Counted from the first letter of the stretch, positions 7,724-18,163 are shown. The stretch is DNA of 64,000 bases from Terrabacter sp. Ter38 (GCF_024519435.1 NZ_JALJRZ010000001.1:124001-188000), one strand, 5' to 3'. Numbers and translations are program-made. Notes: generated from the letters alone by a model not told the origin.

Positions 7724-10423
7724 TCAGGTCATCCGGCGACGGCCCGGGTCCTTGCGCACGAGGGCCGGTCGCACGACGACCTCGGCGCCGAGCACGTCGA
7801 CCCCGCCGGTCCAGGCATTGACCGGGTTGAGCTCGACCGAGGACAGCTCCGGGTGGTCGTCGGCGAGGACCGAGAGCCGGGCGATGAGGTCGGCGAGCGC
7901 CGCCCGGTGCACCGGAGCCGCGCCGCGGTGGCCGCTGAGGAGCGGCGCCGCCTTGACGCTGTCGATGAGGTCGGTGACGTCGACGTCGGTGAGCGGGGGG
8001 ATCCGGTGCGCGACGTCACCGAGCAGCTCTGTGGGCGGCCCGGCGACGGAGAAGCTGACCACCGGACCGAAGAGCGGGTCCTCGCTGGCGCGGATGACGC
8101 AGGACACGCCGGGCACGGCCATCCGCTGCACGACGAACCGGTCGGCCCCGAGCGGCCCCAGACGCTGGGTCAGCGACGTGTGCGCGTCGCGGACGGCCTC
8201 GGCGTCGACGAGGTCGCCACGCACCCCGACGAGGCCGGGCTGGTGGCGCACGACGGGCGAGGTCGACTTGAGGATGACGGGGTAGGTCAGCTCGTCTGCG
8301 GCGGCGACCGCCGCATCGACGCCCGCGACCTCCACGGCGGGCCAGACGCGTATGCCGTAGGCGCCCAGCAGGTCTCGCGCCTCCTCCCGCGTCAGCGCGC
8401 GTCCGTCGGGGCTGTCCGCCAGGTAGCCGTCGAGCAGCGACTCCGCACGGAGCCGGTCGATGCCCACCGGGGCGACCTGGGTGCCGCGGTCGCGTTGGCG
8501 CCAGAGGGCGTAGCGCGTGACCGCGTTGAGCGCCCGGATGCCGTCCTCAGGCATCGAGTACGCCGGCACCGACCTCCGGATGCCGTTCTGCTCGTAGGCG
8601 AGTCCGTCACCGACGCCGCGCATGCCGAGGAACGTCGCGACACAAGGCTTCTCGTGGTCGGCGACGATGGTGCGGACGGCCATGTGCACCTCTTCGTCCT
8701 GCGTCACGAGCGGCGGGATGAAGGCGGCGACGACGCTGTCGACCTCGGGGTCGGCGAAGGCCGCGTCGAGCGCGGCGGCGAACTCCTCGGCCGAGGCCTG
8801 CGGCGGCAGCGAGACGGGGCCGTGCGTCACGCGCAGCCCCCAGCTGACGCACGCGCTCGCACTCAGCGCCCCCAGGGCGTCGGAGTTGCCGACGATCGCG
8901 ACACGGTCGCCCTTCGGGAGCGGCTGGTGGAGCGTCAGCTGGGCGACGTCGAAGAGCTGGTGGACGTTCTCGACCCGGATGACGCCGGCCTGTCGCAGCA
9001 ACGCGTCGAACGCCTGCGGGGGCACGTTGGTGACACGGGTGCGGTGTCCGGGTGGGGCGGCGAAGCTCGACACCCCCGAGCTCACGACGACGACGGGCTT
9101 GACCGCCGCGAGCGCGCGGGCGATGCGCGAGAACTTGCGCGGGTTGCCCATCGACTCGAGGTAGAGGCCGACGGTGTCGGTCTCCTGGTCGTCGATCCAG
9201 TACTGCATGAGGTCGTTGCCCGAGACGTCGACGCGGTTGCCGGCCGACGCGAACACCGAGATGCCGAGGCCGCGGCGGGCCGCCGAGGCGAGCACCGCGA
9301 CGCCGAGCGCACCGCTCTGGGCGAAGAGGCCGAGGCGACCCGACTCGGGGATGACCGAGGCGAGCGTCGCGTTGAGGCGCACCGACGGGTCGTTGTTGAC
9401 GATCCCGAAGCTGTTGGGGCCCACGATGCGCATGCCGGCGCGGCGCACTCGACGACGGAGCTTCTCCTGCAGGCGGACTCCCTCATCGCCCGCCTCGGCG
9501 AAGCCCGCCGACATGACGAGGAGCGCCTTGACCCCCGCCTTGCCGCAGTCCTTGACGACCTCGATGGCCTGCGCCGCCGGGACGACGACGATGGCGAGGT
9601 CGACGGGCTCGGGCACGTCGTGGATGCTCGGGTAGGCCCTGAGGCCCTGGATCCGGTCGGCCACCCGGTGGATCGGGTAGAGCTGCCCCCGGTAGCCGGC
9701 GGCGAGGATGTTGCGCATGACGAGCGCGCCGATCGACTCCTCGCGCCGGCTCGCGCCGATGATCGCGACCCGCTCCGGGAAGAGGATGGTGTGCATGCTG
9801 CGGGACTCGGCGCGGTGCTCGCGCGAGAGCTGGACGGCCTTGCTCTGCTCGGTCGGCGAGATGTCGAAGGAGACCTCGACGACGCCGTCCTCGATGTGGT
9901 GGGTGACCTCGTAGCCCGCCTCCTTGAAGACGGTGAGCATCTTGCGGTTCTGCGGCAGCACCTCGGCGACGAACCGGTTGATGCCCATCTCCTGCGCGAT
10001 GGCGGCGAGGTGCTCGAGCATGACCGAGCCGATGCCCTTGCCCTGGTAGTGGTCCGAGATGTTGAAGGCGACCTCGGCAGACGTCTGGTCGATGCGGTCG
10101 TAGCGGCCGATGCCGATGATCTCGCCGTCGAGCGTCGCGACGAGGGCGACCCGGTCGTGGTGGTCGACGTGCGTGAAGCGGTGAAGGTCACGGGCGCTCA
10201 GCTCGCGCAGGGGCGCGAAGAAGCGCAGGTAGATCGACTCCTCCGACTGGAGGCTGTGGAAGTGGCGGATGCCGTCGGCGTCGTCGGGTGCGATCGGCCG
10301 GACGTGCGCCACGGTGCCGTCCCGGAGCACGACGTCCGCCTCCCACTCGACGGGGGCACCCGTGGCCTGCGCCGAGACCCGCTCGATCGCGCCGGTGTCG
10401 TCGCTGAGCTCGCCACCCTCCAT
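7724..10423 (-). CDS. GNAT acetyltransferase / NDP-forming acyl-CoA ligase fusion (protein-lysine acetyltransferase-like)
   Basis: 899-residue fusion. Residues about 30-190 form a GNAT domain with the acetyl-CoA-binding motif YQGKGIGS at 126-133. From about residue 215 there follow a CoA-binding Rossmann domain (VAIIGAS), the two succinyl-CoA-ligase-type domains and a C-terminal ATP-grasp domain. Enterobacterial PatZ has these parts in the opposite order; actinobacterial homologues carry GNAT first. The likely role is acetylation of lysines in acyl-CoA synthetases and other enzymes, or a true acyl-CoA synthetase activity. The start ATG at 10423 faces the nitroreductase gene across a 55-bp divergent promoter region. 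Confidence 0.9.
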   Translation of the reverse strand: MEGGELSDDTGAIERVSAQATGAPVEWEADVVLRDGTVAHVRPIAPDDADGIRHFHSLQSEESIYLRFFAPLRELSARDLHRFTHVDHHDRVALVATLDGEIIGIGRYDRIDQTSAEVAFNISDHYQGKGIGSVMLEHLAAIAQEMGINRFVAEVLPQNRKMLTVFKEAGYEVTHHIEDGVVEVSFDISPTEQSKAVQLSREHRAESRSMHTILFPERVAIIGASRREESIGALVMRNILAAGYRGQLYPIHRVADRIQGLRAYPSIHDVPEPVDLAIVVVPAAQAIEVVKDCGKAGVKALLVMSAGFAEAGDEGVRLQEKLRRRVRRAGMRIVGPNSFGIVNNDPSVRLNATLASVIPESGRLGLFAQSGALGVAVLASAARRGLGISVFASAGNRVDVSGNDLMQYWIDDQETDTVGLYLESMGNPRKFSRIARALAAVKPVVVVSSGVSSFAAPPGHRTRVTNVPPQAFDALLRQAGVIRVENVHQLFDVAQLTLHQPLPKGDRVAIVGNSDALGALSASACVSWGLRVTHGPVSLPPQASAEEFAAALDAAFADPEVDSVVAAFIPPLVTQDEEVHMAVRTIVADHEKPCVATFLGMRGVGDGLAYEQNGIRRSVPAYSMPEDGIRALNAVTRYALWRQRDRGTQVAPVGIDRLRAESLLDGYLADSPDGRALTREEARDLLGAYGIRVWPAVEVAGVDAAVAAADELTYPVILKSTSPVVRHQPGLVGVRGDLVDAEAVRDAHTSLTQRLGPLGADRFVVQRMAVPGVSCVIRASEDPLFGPVVSFSVAGPPTELLGDVAHRIPPLTDVDVTDLIDSVKAAPLLSGHRGAAPVHRAALADLIARLSVLADDHPELSSVELNPVNAWTGGVDVLGAEVVVRPALVRKDPGRRRMT

Positions 10424-10478
10424 GCCCTCATCGTGTCACGTCGGGCTGCACGGCCCCGGGAGATGGGAGGGTGGTCGC

Positions 10479-11099
10479 ATGGAGTTCACCGACGTCGTCC
10501 GCTCCCGACGCATGGTCCGCCGCTACGACCCCGACCGGGACGTCCCGCGCGAGGTCGTGGAGCGCTGCCTGGCCAACGCGGTGCGCTCCCCGAGCGCCGG
10601 GTTCAGCCAGGGCTGGGACTTCGTCGTGCTCACCACGCGGCCCGAGCGGGACGCCTTCTGGGCCGCCACGACGGAGCCCGGCGCCGCGAGCGACCCCTGG
10701 CTCGACGGCATACGCGCCGCTCCGGTGCTCGTGCTGTGTCTCTCGCACAAGGACGCCTACCTCGACCGCTACGCGGCGCCCGACAAGGGGTGGACCGACC
10801 GGGACGAGGCGCGTTGGCCCGTGCCCTACTGGGACGTCGACACCGGCATGGCTTCGCTCCTCATCCTGCTCACCGCCACCGACGAGGGTCTCGGCAGCCT
10901 CTTCTTCGGGGTGCCGCCGGAACGCCACGGCGCCGTCCACGAGGCGTTCGACATCCCCTCGACGCGCAGCATCGTGGGCGTCGTGTCGATCGGGTATGCC
11001 GTCCCGGGACCTCGGAGCCCGAGCCTCCGACGCCATCGGCGCACGGGTCCCGACGTGGCCCACTGGGGCCGTTTCGGCGTGGCAGGTGAGAAGCCGTGA
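10479..11099 (+). CDS. nitroreductase family protein
   Basis: 206-residue FMN-dependent oxidoreductase of the nitroreductase fold. The N-terminal SRRMVRRYDPD and the SPSAGFSQGWDF segment are the usual FMN-phosphate binding elements, and GLGSLFFGV lies in the later conserved helix. Substrate unknown; relatives reduce nitro compounds, quinones or enamides. GGGAGGG precedes the ATG by about seven bases. It is divergent from the GNAT/ligase gene and followed by parC. Confidence 0.88.
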   Translation: MEFTDVVRSRRMVRRYDPDRDVPREVVERCLANAVRSPSAGFSQGWDFVVLTTRPERDAFWAATTEPGAASDPWLDGIRAAPVLVLCLSHKDAYLDRYAAPDKGWTDRDEARWPVPYWDVDTGMASLLILLTATDEGLGSLFFGVPPERHGAVHEAFDIPSTRSIVGVVSIGYAVPGPRSPSLRRHRRTGPDVAHWGRFGVAGEKP

Positions 11100-11155
11100 T
11101 CACCCTGCGCGAAGATGGGGCGTTGACCCGCTAGCGGCAAGGAGCACCACCCGGC

Positions 11156-13696
11156 ATGGCCCGTGGAAAGACCCCCCCGCCTCCCCCGGAGGACTTCGAG
11201 GAGAAGATCGTCGGCATCGACGTCGAGGAGGAGATGCAGAACGCCTTCCTCGAGTACTCCTACAGCGTCATCTACAGTCGGGCCCTGCCCGACGCCCGGG
11301 ACGGGCTCAAGCCCGTCCAGCGACGCATCCTCTACGGGGCCAACGAGCTCGGGCTGCGTCCCGACCGGGGCCACGTCAAGAGCCAGCGCGTCGTCGGCGA
11401 GGTGATGGGCAAGTACCACCCGCACGGCGACCAGGCGATCTACGACGCGCTCGTGCGCATGGCGCAGCCGTTCACCCTGCGCCTGCCCCTGATCGACGGT
11501 CACGGCAACTTCGGCTCGCTCGACGACGGACCGGCCGCGGCCCGCTACACCGAGGCGCGCATGGCCAACGCCGCGCTGCTCATGGTCGCGGGCCTCGACG
11601 AGGACACCGTCGACTTCGTCCCGAACTACGACGACACCCAGCTCCAGCCCGGGGTCATGCCCGCGGCGTACCCCAACCTCCTCGTCAACGGCGCCGCCGG
11701 CATCGCGGTCGGCATGGCCACGAACATGCCCCCGCACAACCTCGTCGAGGTCATCGGCGCCGCGCGGCACCTCATCGCCAACCCGACCTGCTCGCTCGAG
11801 GACCTCATGAAGTTCGTCCCGGGGCCCGACCTGCCCTGTGGCGGCAAGATCGTCGGCCTCGAGGGCATCCGCGACGCCTACCTCACCGGGCGTGGCAGCT
11901 TCCGCACCCGCGCGACGGCACGCATCGAGTCGATCACGCCACGGCGCAAGGGTATCGTCGTCACCGAGCTGCCCTACCTCGTCGGACCCGAGAAGGTCAT
12001 CGACAAGGTCAAGGACCTCGTCCAGGGCAAGAAGCTGCAGGGCATCGCCGACCTCAAGGACCTCTCCGACCGCCAGCACGGCCTGCGGCTCGTCATCGAG
12101 ATCAAGAACGGCTTCAACCCCGACGCCGTCCTCGAGCAACTCTACAAGCTGACGCCGATGGAGGAGAACTTCGGCATCAACAACGTGGCGCTCGTCGAGG
12201 GCCAGCCGCGCACCATGGGCCTCAAGGACCTTCTCAAGGTCTACGTCGAGTTCCGCACCGACGTGGTACGCCGGCGCACCGCCCACCGCCTGGCCAAGCG
12301 GGAGGAGAGACTGCACCTCGTCGAGGGCCTGCTCATCGCCATCGTCGACATCGACGAGGTCATCCAGGTCATCCGCAGCTCCGACGACGCCGCCACGGCC
12401 CGGGCCCGCCTGATGGACGTCTTCGACCTGTCCGAGGCCCAGGCGACGTACATCCTCGACCTGCAGCTGCGCCGGCTCACGAAGTTCTCGCGCCTCGAGC
12501 TCGAGAACGAGAAGACCGAGCTCGAGCGAGCCATCGAGGAGCTGCGCGCCCTGCTCGACAACGAGAAGCTGCTGCTCAAGCTCGTGTCGACCGAGCTCGC
12601 CGACGTCGCCAAGGCGCACGGCACCCCGCGTCGCACGGTGCTCCTCGAGAGCTCGGGTGCCAGCGCGACCGCGACCGCGGCGTCGCCGCTCGAGATCGCC
12701 GACGACCCGTGCTGGGTCCTCCTGAGCTCGACCGGCCTGCTGGCCCGCACCGGCACGGCCGAGCCGGTCAGCGCCGAGGGCTCACGCTCGAAGCACGACG
12801 TCGTCATCGGTGCCGTCCGCACGACCGCACGCGGCGAGTTCGGGCTCGTGACGAGCGCCGGCCGGATGGTGCGCCTCTCGGCGCTCGACCTGCCGACGCT
12901 GCCGCCGACGAACGGCTCCCCCACCCTGTCGGGCGGTGCGCCGCTCGCGGCCTACGTCGACCTCGGCAAGGGCGAGGAGCCGGTGACGATCGTGCCGATC
13001 GGTGCCGACGCTCCGGTCTTCGCCGTGGGCACTGCGGCCGGTGTCGTCAAGCGGGTCACGTCCGAGGCGCCCAAGAGCAACGACTGGGACGTCATCAGCC
13101 TCAAGGACGGCGACCGCGTCGTCGGTGCCGGGGTTGCCGACCGTGAGGACCTCGACCTCGTCTTCGTCACGACCGACGCCCAGCTGCTGCGCTTTGCGGC
13201 GAAGTCCGTTCGCCCGCAGGGCCGCTCGGCTGGTGGCATGGCGGGCATCAAGCTCGCCGCCGGCGCCGGAGTCGCCTTCTTCGGCGTCACCGACCCCGCC
13301 CGCGAGGGTGTCGTCGTCACGTCGTCCGGCTCGTCGGGGGCGCTGCCCGGCACCGAGGGCGGGTCGCTCAAGGTGACGCCGTATGCCGAGTACCCCCCGA
13401 AGGGACGCGCGACCGGCGGCGTCCGCTGCCACCGTTTCCTCAAGGGCGAGGACACGCTCGTGCTCGCCTTCGCCGGCAACACCCCGGCCCGTGCCGCTGC
13501 TGCCAACGGTGTCGCCGTCGAGCTGCCGCCCGCCGACGGTCGCCGCGACGGCTCGGGCGTCCCGACGACCGCGGTCATCGCGCACGTCGCGGCTCCACCC
13601 GCCACGTCCCAGTCCACCGACGGGGAGTCGGAGGTCGCGGTAGCGACAGATGCCGTCGCCGATGACGACGCGCCGTCCGACGGCGGTGACGCGTGA
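11156..13696 (+). CDS. parC: DNA topoisomerase IV subunit A (GyrA/ParC-like)
   Basis: 846-residue type IIA topoisomerase breakage-rejoining subunit. The quinolone-pocket motif [10 protein letters not shown] lies near residue 88, and the catalytic tyrosine is Tyr131 in ARYTEARM. The C-terminal part is a degenerate beta-pinwheel with only a weak GyrA-box resemblance ([11 protein letters not shown]), which favours topoisomerase IV (decatenation) over gyrase. AAGGAG lies upstream of the ATG. Its partner ParE is encoded on the opposite strand at 20446-22578. The stop codon overlaps the next start by four bases. Confidence 0.92.
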   Translation: MARGKTPPPPPEDFEEKIVGIDVEEEMQNAFLEYSYSVIYSRALPDARDGLKPVQRRILYGANELGLRPDRGHVKSQRVVGEVMGKYHPHGDQAIYDALVRMAQPFTLRLPLIDGHGNFGSLDDGPAAARYTEARMANAALLMVAGLDEDTVDFVPNYDDTQLQPGVMPAAYPNLLVNGAAGIAVGMATNMPPHNLVEVIGAARHLIANPTCSLEDLMKFVPGPDLPCGGKIVGLEGIRDAYLTGRGSFRTRATARIESITPRRKGIVVTELPYLVGPEKVIDKVKDLVQGKKLQGIADLKDLSDRQHGLRLVIEIKNGFNPDAVLEQLYKLTPMEENFGINNVALVEGQPRTMGLKDLLKVYVEFRTDVVRRRTAHRLAKREERLHLVEGLLIAIVDIDEVIQVIRSSDDAATARARLMDVFDLSEAQATYILDLQLRRLTKFSRLELENEKTELERAIEELRALLDNEKLLLKLVSTELADVAKAHGTPRRTVLLESSGASATATAASPLEIADDPCWVLLSSTGLLARTGTAEPVSAEGSRSKHDVVIGAVRTTARGEFGLVTSAGRMVRLSALDLPTLPPTNGSPTLSGGAPLAAYVDLGKGEEPVTIVPIGADAPVFAVGTAAGVVKRVTSEAPKSNDWDVISLKDGDRVVGAGVADREDLDLVFVTTDAQLLRFAAKSVRPQGRSAGGMAGIKLAAGAGVAFFGVTDPAREGVVVTSSGSSGALPGTEGGSLKVTPYAEYPPKGRATGGVRCHRFLKGEDTLVLAFAGNTPARAAAANGVAVELPPADGRRDGSGVPTTAVIAHVAAPPATSQSTDGESEVAVATDAVADDDAPSDGGDA

Positions 13697-14832
13697 CCCC
13701 GCCTCCCGGTGGCAAGGCCGCCCGTCGTGCTGCAGCTGCCGTGGCGGCAGCCACGGCAGCCGCCTCCGCGGCGTCCGCACCGGTGACGTCGGTCGTCGAC
13801 GCGATCGCCGGAACGCTGTCGTCGGAGGACGCCGAACGCGAGCACGCCGAACCCGAGCACGCCGAGCACCCCGCGACGACCGGCTACGGCACCCCGGCCT
13901 CCGACGCCTGCTCGGTCCTCTGGGACCACGACGGCACGAGCGCCTACGGCACGGCGGCCACGGCGCGCTTCTTCGTCATCGTCGAGCAGCCCGGCCCGTG
14001 GGGCCGCGACGCGGCACGCGAGTCGCACCTCGACCGGGAGCTCGGCGCCGAGCTGGAGAGCCGCACGAGCCGGGCAGGGGGGCGCTTCATGCTGATCCGG
14101 CGCCCTGGAGGGCACCCGGCGCACGACGGGCCCCGCCACGTCTTCGTCGCGCACGCCGGTGCGCGACCCGAGGACGCCTGGCTGCTCGTCGCCGAGGTCG
14201 ACGAGGTCGGAGACCTGCTCGGACTCGACTGGGGCGCCCTCGCCCGCGGCAGCCGCGCCCCCGTGCAGGCCTCTCTCCTCGGCGCACGCCCCGCTGAGCC
14301 GACCCTGCTCGTGTGCACGAACGGCCGCCGCGACGTCTGCTGCGCCGTCCGAGGACGCCCGCTCGCAGCCCACGCCGCGCGCGTCGCCCCTGGCCGGGCG
14401 TGGGAGGTGTCCCACACCGGCGGTCACCGCTTCGCGCCGACTGCGGTCCTCCTGCCCTGGGGACAGACCTTCGCGCGCGTCGACGAGCGGGCGTCGGAGT
14501 GGCTCCTCGGAGCGAGCGAGTCCGGGCACCTGCCGGTCGAGCTGCTCGGCCCACTCCACGACCGGGGCCGTTCCGGCGTCCCTGGTCCGTCGCAGTGCGC
14601 CGAGTCCCACGTGCGCGCCGAGACGGGCGAGACCCGCCTCGCCGCCCTGTGGGCCGACCTCCCCGAGGCGGTCGACGACGGCTGGGACGTCACCGTCACC
14701 CACGCCGACGGGCGCCGCTGGCACGTGCGCGTGACGCGCGGGCCGGCCGGTCGCACGCGCCCCGAGTCCTGCGGCAAGAAGGCGGTCGAGGTGCTCGAGC
14801 ACCGAGCCACGATCGTCGAGGCCTGGTTCTAG
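13693..14832 (+). CDS. sucrase ferredoxin-like family protein
   Basis: 379-residue protein with a thioredoxin-like ferredoxin domain of the Suc/Fer family. The segment LLVCTNGRRDVCC carries cysteines typical of this family, with THTGGHRFAP-like sequence (here HTGGHRFAPTAVLLPWG) following. An Ala-rich, poorly conserved N-terminus of about 60 residues precedes it. The GTG start overlaps the parC stop (GTGA), so translation is coupled to parC. The biochemical role is uncertain; a redox or iron-sulphur function is inferred from the family name only. Confidence 0.85.
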   Translation: MTPPPGGKAARRAAAAVAAATAAASAASAPVTSVVDAIAGTLSSEDAEREHAEPEHAEHPATTGYGTPASDACSVLWDHDGTSAYGTAATARFFVIVEQPGPWGRDAARESHLDRELGAELESRTSRAGGRFMLIRRPGGHPAHDGPRHVFVAHAGARPEDAWLLVAEVDEVGDLLGLDWGALARGSRAPVQASLLGARPAEPTLLVCTNGRRDVCCAVRGRPLAAHAARVAPGRAWEVSHTGGHRFAPTAVLLPWGQTFARVDERASEWLLGASESGHLPVELLGPLHDRGRSGVPGPSQCAESHVRAETGETRLAALWADLPEAVDDGWDVTVTHADGRRWHVRVTRGPAGRTRPESCGKKAVEVLEHRATIVEAWF

Positions 14833-14854
14833 CCACGCACCCGGACGGGGTCGC

Positions 14855-15697
14855 TCACCAGGGCTTGGGGACGGTCTGCGACCCGTCGCCGGGCACGGTG
14901 TCGTCGTTGCCCTGCTGCTGTTGCTGGTTGCGCTCGATGGTGTTCTGGCGCTGCTGCTCCTGGAGGTAGTCCTGCTCCTCCTGGCTCGGGGTGTTCCCGG
15001 GGTCGGGGGTCGGTGCGGGCTGCTGACCCGGGCCGGGCTGCTGCGGGTCGTCAGGGGGTTGCTGGTCAGGCGGGGTGTCGGAGTTCTTCTGCTCCATCCG
15101 CTGCTGCGCCTGCTGGAGCTGCTCGCCGGTCTGGCCGCCTTCGGGCGCGTCGCAGAGCGGCGGGCGCTCCTTGGTGATGGTGATGCCCTTGTCGTAGTAC
15201 TGCTTCCACTCGTCCGTGCGCTCGCGCGCCTTGGCAGCGTCGCCCAGGGCCTCGTAGGTCAGGCCGAGGTTGACCCGCACCCTGCAGTCGTCGATCCCGC
15301 CCTTGGGGACCTGCTCGAAGGCCTGCTCGAACCACGGACGCGCCAGCTCGAAGTGACCCGAGAGGACGTGGGCGTCACCGATCGCGAAGGGCGACCGGAA
15401 CTGCTCGACGACGTTGACCCAGCCCTGCCGCTCGCCCCAGGTCAGGGTGCGGGGCTTGTCGCCGGCCTCGTACGCGTCGAGCGTCTGTGCGTGCACGAGG
15501 TTGAGCGAGATGAGCCTGAGCGCCACGAGGACGAGCAGGACGACGACCGGAGCGGACGCGAGCAGCAGGCGCCGGCGTCGCCGACGCAGGTGCGGCGGGA
15601 GGGGGCGACGGTCACGTCGGCGCACGCGGAACCGGCTGCGTACGCCCTCGGCGGGGACACTGCCCGCGCGGGCCGGTCGCTCGTCGAGGATCGTCAT
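14855..15697 (-). CDS. single-pass membrane protein with TPR-like repeat, last gene of the MoxR/vWA operon
   Basis: 280-residue protein. A basic N-terminus (RRRRRR near residue 40) is followed by one hydrophobic membrane segment. The next part resembles tetratricopeptide helices (GHFELARPWFEQAFEQ and NLGLTYEALGDAAKARE). A Gln/Pro-rich low-complexity tail ends VPKPW. The layout recalls BatE/TPR partners of aerotolerance-type Bat operons. The ATG overlaps the upstream stop (ATGA) and has GGAGGGG before it. Confidence 0.8.
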   Translation of the reverse strand: MTILDERPARAGSVPAEGVRSRFRVRRRDRRPLPPHLRRRRRRLLLASAPVVVLLVLVALRLISLNLVHAQTLDAYEAGDKPRTLTWGERQGWVNVVEQFRSPFAIGDAHVLSGHFELARPWFEQAFEQVPKGGIDDCRVRVNLGLTYEALGDAAKARERTDEWKQYYDKGITITKERPPLCDAPEGGQTGEQLQQAQQRMEQKNSDTPPDQQPPDDPQQPGPGQQPAPTPDPGNTPSQEEQDYLQEQQRQNTIERNQQQQQGNDDTVPGDGSQTVPKPW

Positions 15698-16704
15698 GGG
15701 CGCGTCCCCCTCCGGCGGCGGGTCTGGACGAGCGCCGTGACGCCGGCGCCGACCTCCCACGCGGCGATCCCGGCCACTGCGAGCAGGAGCGGCCAGTAGA
15801 GCTCGCGACGGGCGATGACCTTCTGCTTCTCGATCTGCTCGCTCGTGCCGAAGCGCTCGAGGTCGATGCCGTCCACGACCGGACCGATCGCGTCGCCCGC
15901 CTCGCGGTGCAGGTAGCTGAGGCCCAGCTGGTCGCCGATCGTGCGCAACGTGTTCTCGCTGATGACCGAGCGGGCGTCCTCACCGGTCGTGGGGTCCTTG
16001 ATGTAGTCGCGTGTCGTGTCGAAACGCGACCGCGTGGCCTTCATCCGGCCGCCCTCGGTGGTCCCGTAGCCGAGGACCGCTCCACCGTTGATGAGCCGCT
16101 TGTCGATGTCGAAGGGTGCAGGAGGGTCCACTGCCGTCTGCTCGCCGTCGCCGAGGTAGAAGACGACCCGCCCGCGCTCTGGAGTGCGCGCGTCGGCCTG
16201 GTGGAGCAGCGTCTTGAGGCGGTCGTTGGCCTCGCTCACCGACGTGCCCCTGGAGACCTCGTAGGACTCGGGGAGCAACGTCTCGACGGCCGCGTCGAGG
16301 GCCGTCGTGTCGGTCGTCAGCGGTAGCCGCACCCGAGCCTCCTGGTCGAACGTCACGACGGAGTAGCGGGCGCCCGGAAGCGCCTCCGCGATGGCGGAGA
16401 TGTCCGCCGCGACGCCGTCGATGCGCGGGCGTCCGTCGCCGTAGTCCTCGGCGATGATGCTGCTCGTCGTGTCGACGACGAAGTAGACGTTGAGGTTGGC
16501 GGCGGTGGTGTCGACCTGTTCGCCCGCGACCGCCGGACGCAGCGCGGCGACCCCGAGGAGCACGACCGCACCCGTGAGTCGCCAGTGCGTCGCCCGCGAC
16601 TCCCCCGGCACCGAGCGCGACGACGGGTTCCACCACACGGCGGCCAGCGCCCCGACCGCGAGGACGAGCAGCACGGGCCACGGGGCGACAGGCAGGAGGG
16701 TCAC
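15694..16704 (-). CDS. von Willebrand A domain membrane protein (Bat-like)
   Basis: 336-residue protein with two N-terminal membrane segments, a vWA domain and a C-terminal membrane anchor (WPLLLAVAGIAAWEVG). The metal-site motif is degenerate: VVDTTSSI instead of DxSxS, so metal-dependent adhesion may differ from that of its neighbour. It follows the other vWA gene with a GTGA overlap and has GGAGGTGG before the GTG. It is probably an extracytoplasmic partner of the MoxR ATPase. Confidence 0.85.
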   Translation of the reverse strand: MTLLPVAPWPVLLVLAVGALAAVWWNPSSRSVPGESRATHWRLTGAVVLLGVAALRPAVAGEQVDTTAANLNVYFVVDTTSSIIAEDYGDGRPRIDGVAADISAIAEALPGARYSVVTFDQEARVRLPLTTDTTALDAAVETLLPESYEVSRGTSVSEANDRLKTLLHQADARTPERGRVVFYLGDGEQTAVDPPAPFDIDKRLINGGAVLGYGTTEGGRMKATRSRFDTTRDYIKDPTTGEDARSVISENTLRTIGDQLGLSYLHREAGDAIGPVVDGIDLERFGTSEQIEKQKVIARRELYWPLLLAVAGIAAWEVGAGVTALVQTRRRRGTRP

Positions 16705-17690
16705 GACGCCCACCTCCGGCTCGCACCGATGACGCCGATGAGCCCGATCCCGGCGAGCGTGATGGGCAACGTCGGGTTGTCGGAGTAGAGGGCGCGGGAG
16801 GCGGCGTCGATGAGCGTCGCCTCCTGGGCCTGGACCGCGTCGACGATGCCCTTGATCGCCGCCTGGTCGCTCATCGCGAAGTAGCGTCCGCCGGTGCCGG
16901 TGACGATGTCGCGCATCTCCACCGCCTCCTGGTCGGCCCCGTCCTCCTCCGGGTTGAGCCCGTAGACGCGGACCCCCTTGGCCTTGGCCAGTGCTCCGGC
17001 CTCGTCGACGTCGATGATCGGCCGCCCGGCGAGGTGGTTGTCGGTGGCGAAGACGACCGAGCGGGCGCGCTGGAGGTCGACCTTGTCGAAGCTGGAGACG
17101 CACGTGGCGAGGCCGTCGCCGATCAACGAGGTGCCGCGGCCGTTGAAGGTACCGGCGAAGAAGGAGTCGTACTCCGGGTCGCCCGTCAGCGCGCGACCCG
17201 CAGAGTCGAGCTCGCCGTTGATGAAGTCGTAGTCGTCGGTGAGCGGGAAGACCGTGGCGGCCGACGAGTTGAAGATGACGAGCCCGATCCGCTCCCCCTC
17301 GAAGCTCGAGACGAGCGTCTTGAACGTCGACACGAGCGTCGCGTCGTAGGCGGCCATCGAGCCGGAGATGTCGAGGCACAGCATGATGTCGCGACTGCGG
17401 GTCTGGGGCTTGTCGATGGTGGTGTCGAGCGGGCGGGCCGCGCCCACGAGAGCCGCCCCGCCGAGGAGCACGGCGCTGGACGCGAGCACGGCCATCCGGA
17501 TCCGGTGCAGTCGCAGCGCCCGGCGGTACTCCGGCAGCTCGGTCAGCGCGCTCGAGTTGGCGACCGCCGCCGACGCACGTGCCTGCCGGCGCGACATCAG
17601 GCGGAAGACGGCATACGCGAGCAGGACGGCGAGGAGCGTCCCGAGGCCGACCACGCCCGGCCACTTGAGGTCGAGGCCGTTCAGCTCCAT
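16701..17690 (-). CDS. von Willebrand A domain membrane protein (BatA-like)
   Basis: 329-residue protein with two N-terminal membrane segments, a vWA domain with an intact MIDAS motif DISGSM, and a C-terminal membrane segment (ITLAGIGLIGVIG). The Bat arrangement presents the vWA domain on one face of the membrane as a protein-binding platform. The ATG overlaps the end of the preceding gene by 10 bp. The pair of vWA proteins, one with intact and one with altered MIDAS, suggests a heterodimer. Confidence 0.87.
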   Translation of the reverse strand: MELNGLDLKWPGVVGLGTLLAVLLAYAVFRLMSRRQARASAAVANSSALTELPEYRRALRLHRIRMAVLASSAVLLGGAALVGAARPLDTTIDKPQTRSRDIMLCLDISGSMAAYDATLVSTFKTLVSSFEGERIGLVIFNSSAATVFPLTDDYDFINGELDSAGRALTGDPEYDSFFAGTFNGRGTSLIGDGLATCVSSFDKVDLQRARSVVFATDNHLAGRPIIDVDEAGALAKAKGVRVYGLNPEEDGADQEAVEMRDIVTGTGGRYFAMSDQAAIKGIVDAVQAQEATLIDAASRALYSDNPTLPITLAGIGLIGVIGASRRWAS

Positions 17691-18163
17691 CGCGCCACCA
17701 CCTGCTTGGCGACGGTTCCCGCCCCCACGAGGGTTGCAGTCTCCCGGGGGCCGAACTCGCCGGGATAGAGCGATCCGACGACCTCCGAGACCGGGGTCAG
17801 CCGAGACCCCGTCGCGTTGAGCTCGGTGAGCGTCATCGTCGGGGCGTGGATGCCGGACACCTCCTGGACGAAGTGGCGCACGAGGACGCTGAGCTGCTGG
17901 TGTGCTTGGCGCTGGCTGATCTCGCCCGCCGCGGCCCGGTCGAGCACGAGGTCGATCTGCCGGGTGTAGTCGGCGCGCAGCCGCGAGAGCCGGTCCGAGG
18001 TGATGCGTGGCGGGACGACGACCTTCTTCTCGCGCGTCGACCACCACACCCAGAGGTACCAGGCGGCGACGAGGACGAGCGCGCCGATGCCGATCCAGAG
18101 CCACTTCGCGGCATACGGGTCGGGGGCGTAGAAGCCCGGTGGCGGGGCGTCAGCGGCGCGCAC
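17681..18163 (-). CDS. small membrane protein of the MoxR/vWA operon
   Basis: 160-residue protein with one membrane helix near the N-terminus (WLWIGIGALVLVAAWYLWVWW), followed by a cytoplasmic helical domain. It resembles in position and layout the DUF4381-type proteins of MoxR operons, but I cannot assign the family firmly. The GTG at 18163 overlaps the end of the DUF58 gene by 14 bp; other starts slightly upstream are possible. Confidence 0.75.
   Translation of the reverse strand: MRAADAPPPGFYAPDPYAAKWLWIGIGALVLVAAWYLWVWWSTREKKVVVPPRITSDRLSRLRADYTRQIDLVLDRAAAGEISQRQAHQQLSVLVRHFVQEVSGIHAPTMTLTELNATGSRLTPVSEVVGSLYPGEFGPRETATLVGAGTVAKQVVARWS

Noticed and set aside
7691-11089. Very long open frame on the plus strand opposite the GNAT/ligase gene
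   Set aside because: Its translation is Arg/Asp/Val/Gly-rich with no domain, the usual mirror of a GC-rich gene on the other strand.
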